DNA from: Glossina fuscipes
Taxonomy: Eukaryota > Arthropoda > Insecta > Diptera > Glossinidae
DNA length: 64,000 nt
Reading direction: 5' to 3'
Assembly: GCF_014805625.2 (NCBI RefSeq)
Contig: NW_023998415.1
Coordinates: 46,237,471-46,301,470 of the forward strand
The notes below the pieces were generated by a model, which searched no databases, had not been told where the DNA came from, and saw nothing but the letters and a program-made list of their open reading frames with translations. Within the stretch, counting starts at the first letter, position 1. Every line of letters begins with the position of its first letter. The position numbers and the translations under genes are program-made. This document shows, piece after piece, positions 57,566-64,000 of this stretch.

Positions 57566-59845
57566 ATGCATATATACAATTATTTTCACATGTGCTTATC
57601 TGACTAGTTGATGACGGTGTTTACAATTGTTTTTGTACTCAACTATTAAAAAAAGGCATGTGTTTAAGTTGAGTTTTTCATTTTTAGTTTTTTTCTTTTT
57701 CTTCTCTTCGTTTATATACATTTTGTGTGTGACATTTATATTCCAAGAAAACAGATGGTTTCAGTCAAATTTATAAGAATATCATGAAAGAGATAAATGT
57801 CGAATTATCTAAAATCGGAATTTTTTTTTTTTCTTCGGCCAACGTGACTTTTAATAACAAACCGAACAATTTAAATAAATGTAAAATAATCAGCTACCTA
57901 TATAGAGGCATATTAAAGAAGTGAGAAAAACCGAAAGATACTAACGACAGTAACAAATGAGAAAAAGATTATCTTTGTGGCAAAAAAGCAAAAAAAAAAC
58001 AAAGTTAAGCATGCAAGCCGCACTCAATTTCCTTTTTATTCAAAACTGATCATTATGCAAACAAAGGTATAAGTTGAGGCTTGTCATTCCGTTCGCAATA
58101 AAGCGGTCCTTATAATCGCAAAAATTAATACCTACCCACTCTATAGGAATGCTTAGTGCAGAAAACATTTCGTGCCGGAACTTAATTATGTCGCCAACGA
58201 GGGCAAATCTAGCGTATAAGTTATGCATATAGAGCATAATATGCGAAAGGCATGTAGAAAGCCAACAAAAGCGGAGAATTACTGAGAACGAACATGGCGA
58301 CGAATGAGTTACTAATACATGAATCATTCATTACATCAAACAATGGATTACTTAAGCCAACGAAAACCAGAAATGACGGGAGTCATCAGCAATCTAACAA
58401 TTATGAGAAACGAACAAGGGCACATTTGCGGCTGTGAAAGGCCACCTATATACCGGATAGTCTTCTCATTCTCGACCCATTCATAAACAATTAAGTTACG
58501 AGAGACGAGAAATTTATTTTTTATATCAGTTATATAAAAATTATACGATAAAGACCTATTACGGGTATAAGGACATACATGCGTACATTGAAACTTAAAA
58601 ATGAATCAGTTGCGTGAATTGTTCCAATAAATGATATCTAAATGGTATGAATTGTTTTTTTGGCTTTTATTAAGCCAGCGAATAAATCGTGATCACTTGC
58701 GACGATTAGGAACAAATTCCTTCATCTAATTTCTGAATCCGCGAGATACTTCCAAACTCATTAGAGTGAGTATGCGAATCAGCCTCAAGTTTTCCTCATA
58801 TTCATCCTTCAACTATTCAAGTTTTTTTTTTTTACTCTTTTTTTAATATCACTTGGCGATAGGACGAGAGTAGGGAAACGTGTTAATGTGACACTTATAT
58901 AGAGAACTTGTCTTAGGAACCATAGCAAAGATAATTAAATTTTCACATAAAGCTCTCTTCTTGTTGTAACATTATATATACATAATAAGAAAAAAGTTGC
59001 CTTCACCTTGATTCAGTAGTATTCAGTACGCAACGCCCAAAAGAAAAGAAACAGATCCATTCGCTAGATAAGTTAATTGGTCCTTGTATCAGTTGATACA
59101 GTATATCGTAGGTACTTCTACTTCTACTTTTTGCATATCATAAATCATCTAATATATGTGTATATATATATTTATATATGTATTTTCTTGTAAGGGAAAA
59201 TCGATGATGATGTCAGCTCAATTAAAAACTAGGGACACATTTTTAACATGGTCAACGACTTAGGTAACATAGTTAAGATAAAAACGAAATGAGAAAAATG
59301 GCAAGTGATGGCCACAGCTAGGTTAGTGGCCAGGCTTATAGGCCCATTTGATTTATTGTTGCCGTTACGTTTACTAAAAATCTCTAATATAAATTAACGA
59401 TCTACCTACGTAAGACGATTTAGTTTCGCGTTTAGCGTAAACCTGCTCTGAAAAACCCAGGTACAAAGGAGGCTTTGAAATTTCAAAATCCGATTACCTG
59501 GTAATACCTTTCCTTTGTTTAAATCTATAATCGCGAATCTTTACGATACGCATGTATATATGGATATATTGCGTATTATTATGTAGTAAAATTCATATCG
59601 TGGCTGATACTCTTTTTTTTCTTTTTTTTTTTTTATGAAAGTAAAGTATATATGCCAATCTATACCGTTTACCTAGATTACCGGAAATTTACTTTTCATT
59701 TTACAGCCATAATATAAGTAACTTTCTCTATTGTAGTAGTAGTTATCCATTTTATTGTTTAAGACTCGAAAATTTTTCAAATTATTAGTATAAAAACTAT
59801 GGATTTACACAATACAAGTATGCGCGCACTCACACAAACTCATTC

Positions 59846-59846
59846 A

Positions 59847-59878
<32 letters not shown>

Positions 59879-59879
59879 T
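59846..59879. repeat. (CGCA)n tetranucleotide repeat
   Basis: About eight cacg units. Confidence 0.95.
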
Positions 59880-60425
59880 ATACCGCAGCGAAAGAGACTC
59901 GCATATAGAATTGCTTAAATCCCTGTAAAATGAAAACGATTAAAAAAAAAAAATTATGGCAAAAACATCTGAAAACAATAAAAACAATATCGCTTAAAAG
60001 CCTCCAGATATTGCGATATTTTGAGAAAAATCATATAAATACATATTCTGCTGCTAGAGGCGACGAAAGGCAATTGTTTAACGGCAAAGTGTCCGAGTTT
60101 ACCTGATCATATCTAAACTGTATATCAATATGTTTATAAGTATGTGTAAAGAATTGAGTAAAGGAATTAAGTTTGAAATAAATTAAATCCAAAATTGCTA
60201 AGGCGCTTGGAAATAGTTGATGAGACGAATTGAGCAAAACCAGTTTATAGATTTTTTTCAGTTTATGTTTTTTAAATTTTATATTCAGCACAACTTTGGA
60301 CGACAACCCACGGATTTCTAAGGTGTGCATCTATATATGTATGTAGTTCAAGAGTATCTTTGCATGAGTATATATATACGTGCACACATCCAAAATGGGC
60401 ATGGATAACTGATTGATTAAAATGA

Positions 60426-60428
<3 letters not shown>

Positions 60429-60468
<40 letters not shown>
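60429..60468. repeat. (AT)n microsatellite
   Basis: Twenty AT units. Confidence 0.95.
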
Positions 60469-60469
<1 letters not shown>

Positions 60470-60676
60470 ATACAAAAATACATAGATATATTTATATGCA
60501 TATACATAAAGCGGATGCTTCGATATTATTCATTCATTTACTGATTATTCGCTAAAAAACCTGAATCAGAGCACCAACATTCCAATGAGTCAGAACCGAT
60601 TACGAAAACAATCTATATAAGTCAAGCATAGTGAAGAAATTTTTTTTAGCTAAAATCAATAAATTTTTTTTCCTTG

Positions 60677-60704
60677 TTTTTTTTTTTTTTTTTTTTTTTT
60701 TTTT
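60677..60704. repeat. Poly(T) tract, 28 bases
   Basis: Uninterrupted T28. Confidence 0.95.
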
Positions 60705-61158
60705 ATTATAGAGAACACCTTCTCCTTATTTTACCCAAGCATTTCTCGATGTTCGCTATACACCCCTAAAATATATATTTAATGTAGCTTCAGCAATACC
60801 TTAATAATTCTCAATGTCTCAATATCAATATTATAGTTTTAACGAATGCATTTTATCATTGCCAGGCATCGATGCCCCGCAGCAGTCATTTGTGTAAAAA
60901 ATTTGAAACCAACGCTAGCTATATAATAAGTTTTAAAAGTTTTCACTTTGTATGGGAGGCAACGAAGAGATTCCACACACCCCTCAGTTTAGAGTTCCGT
61001 TTGTGCGCGTACATAATTCACTCGTTCTTTCAGTCGTCAGTCGTTTGCTTACACATACTTAAATACATACAACGGCACTGTGAACATACTTCAAAAGAAA
61101 CCTTCTTCATCTGACATGATAAATCTGCCTTAGCAACCGGAGAATTCTATGCAAACGC

Positions 61159-61159
<1 letters not shown>

Positions 61160-61184
<25 letters not shown>
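61160..61184. repeat. (AT)n microsatellite
   Basis: Twelve AT units. Confidence 0.9.
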
Positions 61185-61189
<5 letters not shown>

Positions 61190-61405
61190 CACACACATTT
61201 ATAAATATATGTATAAGTTTATCTATATATATGTGCGATGTGCACGAGTACACTGGATAGAATTCTTTGTGATTCTAGTCTTGAGTTTATATCAAAACTA
61301 CAATGCACACAATTCACCACTCGGGGTCGTCCCTTGTTTCATTTTCTTTCCTCTAACGACCTGCTAAAACCTTAAGAAACTTGTTTTTTGTGTTTCTCAT
61401 TGCAG

Positions 61406-61441
61406 CACTACGGCCAAAGTGGCAGCAACGCTAGCAGATGA
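61406..61441 (+). CDS. Candidate terminal coding exon (…HYGQSGSNASR, stop)
   Basis: A strong acceptor (a T-rich tract ending tttctcattgcag at 61405) is followed by 11 codons, HYGQSGSNASR, and TGA at 61439-61441. A branch-point-like ctaacg lies about 50 bases upstream. The 36 coding bases are far richer in G and C (ggccaaagtggcagcaacgc) than anything nearby, and the residue choice (Gly, Ser, Gln, Asn, Tyr) resembles the tails of RNA-binding proteins. Upstream exons are not identified; they could lie in this window or beyond it. I do not recognise the gene. A chance acceptor remains possible. Confidence 0.4.
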   Translation, partial: HYGQSGSNASR

Positions 61442-61513
61442 CCCTCTTTACACTCTTCTTCTGTATATGTATTATGAAAAAAGTTTTATGTACACCGAAT
61501 ACTGAAAATATAG

Positions 61514-61565
61514 AAGGTCTTTAGAGACCTTTTGCTCTGTGTAGTCGTGCACAAATAGAGCAAAA
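61514..61565 (+). other. Twin hairpins downstream of the candidate terminal exon
   Basis: AAGGTCT (61514-61520), loop TTAG and AGACCTT (61525-61531) form a perfect seven-pair stem. Immediately after, TTTTGCTCT (61530-61538) pairs with AGAGCAAAA (61557-61565) across 18 bases. They lie 70-125 bp after the TGA, where a 3' UTR would be. The stems overlap by two bases, so they may be alternatives at their junction. Confidence 0.55.
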
Positions 61566-62295
61566 CCATCTAAAAGTTTTTAATAACGTGAATGTAGTTT
61601 TCGAGGGGTGTAATTTTATATAAACGCGTACACATCCATGCATATATATATATACATATATAAACATATATATATATATATATTTTCGCTCTAGGTATGA
61701 GTAATTGGGTTACGATTTCAAATTACTGACTTTAGTAGCAATGGAAAAACACAATAATTAACCGAAGTGAAGATAGCTCACCAAGATAGTTCACATCTTT
61801 TTAACGGTCGTGTCTTTGCTAAGCCACCAATTTATAAAAATAAATAAATGAAATAAATATTAATATTAAAATATATTAGAAAACCAGCACATTTAAAACA
61901 AAGTAGACTTTCAACTATGATTAGAAAACCATAAAAAAAAAAACTAAGCCATTGCTATTAACGAATTAAGCAAATGCTATGCTTTAAAATGCGCTGAAAT
62001 CTATTAGAAAAACCTAATTTCACTACTATTTGCTTTTCTCATCATCACCACTAAAATGGCCCCAAATATGTTCTCCCCATATACATGAGACGCAAAATTA
62101 ATTATAAAAAATATTATCGAAGTGCACATAGTCGCCCAATTATCGATTGTCTTAGCATGGGCGCGAACCAACTATGCAGACAGTGCGCCTTTTAGCAAAG
62201 ACTAAAGTGAGGGCGACGCACAATGCAGGTTTTAAGTTTTAGATATGAAAAAGAAGACCTATATATAAGCTTTATATAAAATACTGTTTGAATTA

Positions 62296-62296
<1 letters not shown>

Positions 62297-62330
<34 letters not shown>
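62297..62330. repeat. (AT)n microsatellite, interrupted
   Basis: Two AT runs around a single c. Confidence 0.9.
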
Positions 62331-62331
<1 letters not shown>

Positions 62332-63730
62332 TTATATATATCAGATTTAATCGATTGAGAACTGAAATATTTACAACAATAGCTACAATCTTTATAACTG
62401 CAATCAAGCAAACAAAAAGGATTATGACTTTCTGAGCCGGGGCTGTGTATACACAGTTTGTCATATAGGTTGCCTTTTTTGATTTATTTTAACTTAACTT
62501 ACTGCTGAATTAAACAAAACCAAATTATATTGAATCTTATAAATTTTACTTACTTTTGCCATTTTTCGTATTTTTTTTTTATTGTGGGAAATTGAAAGAT
62601 TTATCATAACTAAGTCGTAAGATAGTTATATGATGTTTTCAGGTATGTTTACGTTCTTCGAATTTACTTACAAGTTCAAAACGTCTCACCGCTTAAAATC
62701 TGACATTTTGAAAAAATAAATTCAAAATTTCAATATTCAAATGAAAATAGAACTTCTTTTAACGGCCAAGTGTAAATTTGATACAAGTAAGCAATGATCA
62801 GCATTCAACTACTGGCCAAGAAACCAACCCACAAACACTAACATTAAATTACAATTTTTTAAACATGCTAGCTATAAACATGCTTGCTATATTTATAATT
62901 TGAAAAAGAATATTTTATTTTTTTTTTGAATTTCCATATTTTTTTTACATTACTCGATTTTAATAATTTTGCTCGAATCGACAACGCAAGTTCAAGCGTA
63001 TAAAAGAAAAAAATGAAAAATTATTATCGCTCACAAGGTATTGCCATGAAAAAAAGCTTTGCATGCGTATTAGAACATGAATATAAAAATTTTTTTCATA
63101 AAAAAAAAAATGTAAACGCCATACCCTTTTGAGCACCCTTTCTATAACCCATATATAGATAATACAGCGTAAGAAATTGCTCATAAGCATGCAAAGTTAA
63201 CCGATTAACCGGTACATGCTATATGCTACAAGTGCTTTGTTTTACCTCGTACGTAATGTAATATCAAAAAACTGAATGCATACAACACACGCACACCGTT
63301 TTTTAATTCTTACCAATTTTACCAATCAAATACATGTCGAAAACTGAGCTCACGGTAAGCCACTCACTAAGAATATTGCCAGAAGTAAAAAAATATATTT
63401 TTCTCTTTTATTAACGCATTTGGAAATTACCAAAAATCTACAACTGGTTAGTTTTTATATACTTGAGAATATGTTAAAAAATCTAAAAACTAGCTATTTT
63501 TTCGGCATGTGTAGAATTTTAATGCAGTCTGATAAAATTGTTATTCGAAAAAATTACAAAACCTTAGCTAAACGATAACAGTGATCTAATTTTAGTACGC
63601 AAAATAGATACCGCATATGAAATAATTGAATTAAAAAGTAATTTTTAATTTAATAGTGTTCGTCTAGGCAAAATATCGGGGCCGCCGTCATATTGTTAAA
63701 CGGCGAGTTTTTCACGTGTAGTGTAAAGTG

Positions 63731-63743
63731 TATATATATATAC

Positions 63744-63783
<40 letters not shown>
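63731..63783. repeat. (AT)n microsatellite, interrupted
   Basis: AT run broken by tacg near 63741, then about 19 units. Confidence 0.95.
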
Positions 63784-63785
<2 letters not shown>

Positions 63786-64000
63786 CACCGATATAAACTT
63801 TTTTGCGAAATAAATAGCTTGCAAATTGAGGATGGTACAAAATCGCATTTTGTTGCTTAGATATTTCTGTGACTATGTCCCAGTTTTTCGCCAGACGTTT
63901 ACTGGCTACGTTTGAGGAACATTTGCTATGCTTCGTTATATTCAAAGTTTAAAAACCTTCTGATTGCGAAATTTTCCATGAGACCTGGTCGATAGCAGTC

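Larger units (their letters stand above)
57600..61400. other. AT-rich region, possibly intronic
   Basis: No coding signal. If the exon at 61406 is real, this is the intron before it. It includes a (CACG)n tract, two (AT)n tracts and a T28 run. The 95-codon minus frame at 58040-58327 has no domain. Confidence 0.4.
61570..64000. other. AT-rich right flank
   Basis: No gene signal. (AT)n tracts lie at 62297-62330 and 63731-63783. If 61406-61441 is a terminal exon, the first part is its 3' UTR; AATAAA-like words occur near 61841 and 61853. Confidence 0.45.

Overview
The window looks like nuclear DNA of a higher (schizophoran) fly. The evidence is a strongly AT-rich background with long (AT)n tracts, GT-AG introns, fly-type start contexts, decayed mariner and Tc1 transposons, and many copies of an interspersed repeat whose wording (paired 'ggacagacgg'-type stretches, 'gatcaagaat', 'gtggtgtagggtat', 'ttcttacttgttt') I know from calyptrate flies. 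A tsetse, muscid or blowfly genome would fit; the sequence does not fix the genus. An assembly gap of ten N lies at 38589-38598.

Only three genes are well supported, all on the + strand and all in the left 28 kb. (1) 3679-4596 encodes a 305-residue protein with a psq/CENP-B-type helix-turn-helix, a second CENP-B-type DNA-binding helix bundle, an acidic spacer and a distinctive C-terminal motif. (2) 8096-10114 is a single-exon DEAD-box RNA helicase with an N-terminal KH domain, the DDX43 architecture. (3) 24186-28297 is a two-exon gene. Its first coding exon holds three codons (Met-Ala-Gln), and a 2.46 kb intron separates it from the rest. It is a paralogue of gene 1 with the second CENP-B-type domain duplicated, a Gln/His-rich tract and the same C-terminal motif. 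Genes 1 and 3 look like a dispersed tandem pair of transposase-derived DNA-binding proteins on either side of the helicase.

The rest is mostly non-coding. From 28.8 to 53.6 kb there are four broken mariner elements, two of them internally deleted with both terminal inverted repeats still visible. A Tc1-like fragment lies at 14.3-14.9 kb. The interspersed fly repeat (called family A here) occurs at least a dozen times, and two tRNA-derived SINE-like units are visible. The right third (42.6-44.3 kb and 55.3-57.6 kb) is rich in trinucleotide and tetranucleotide repeats and may hold leader exons or enhancers of a large gene. A short, GC-richer, splice-acceptor-linked reading frame at 61406-61441 could be the last coding exon of such a gene. 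It is followed by two adjacent perfect hairpins.

I saw no rRNA, intact tRNA, CRISPR, operon or prokaryotic feature. The most notable content is the CENP-B-like pair with its unnamed conserved C-terminal motif, and the candidate terminal exon with its twin hairpins.
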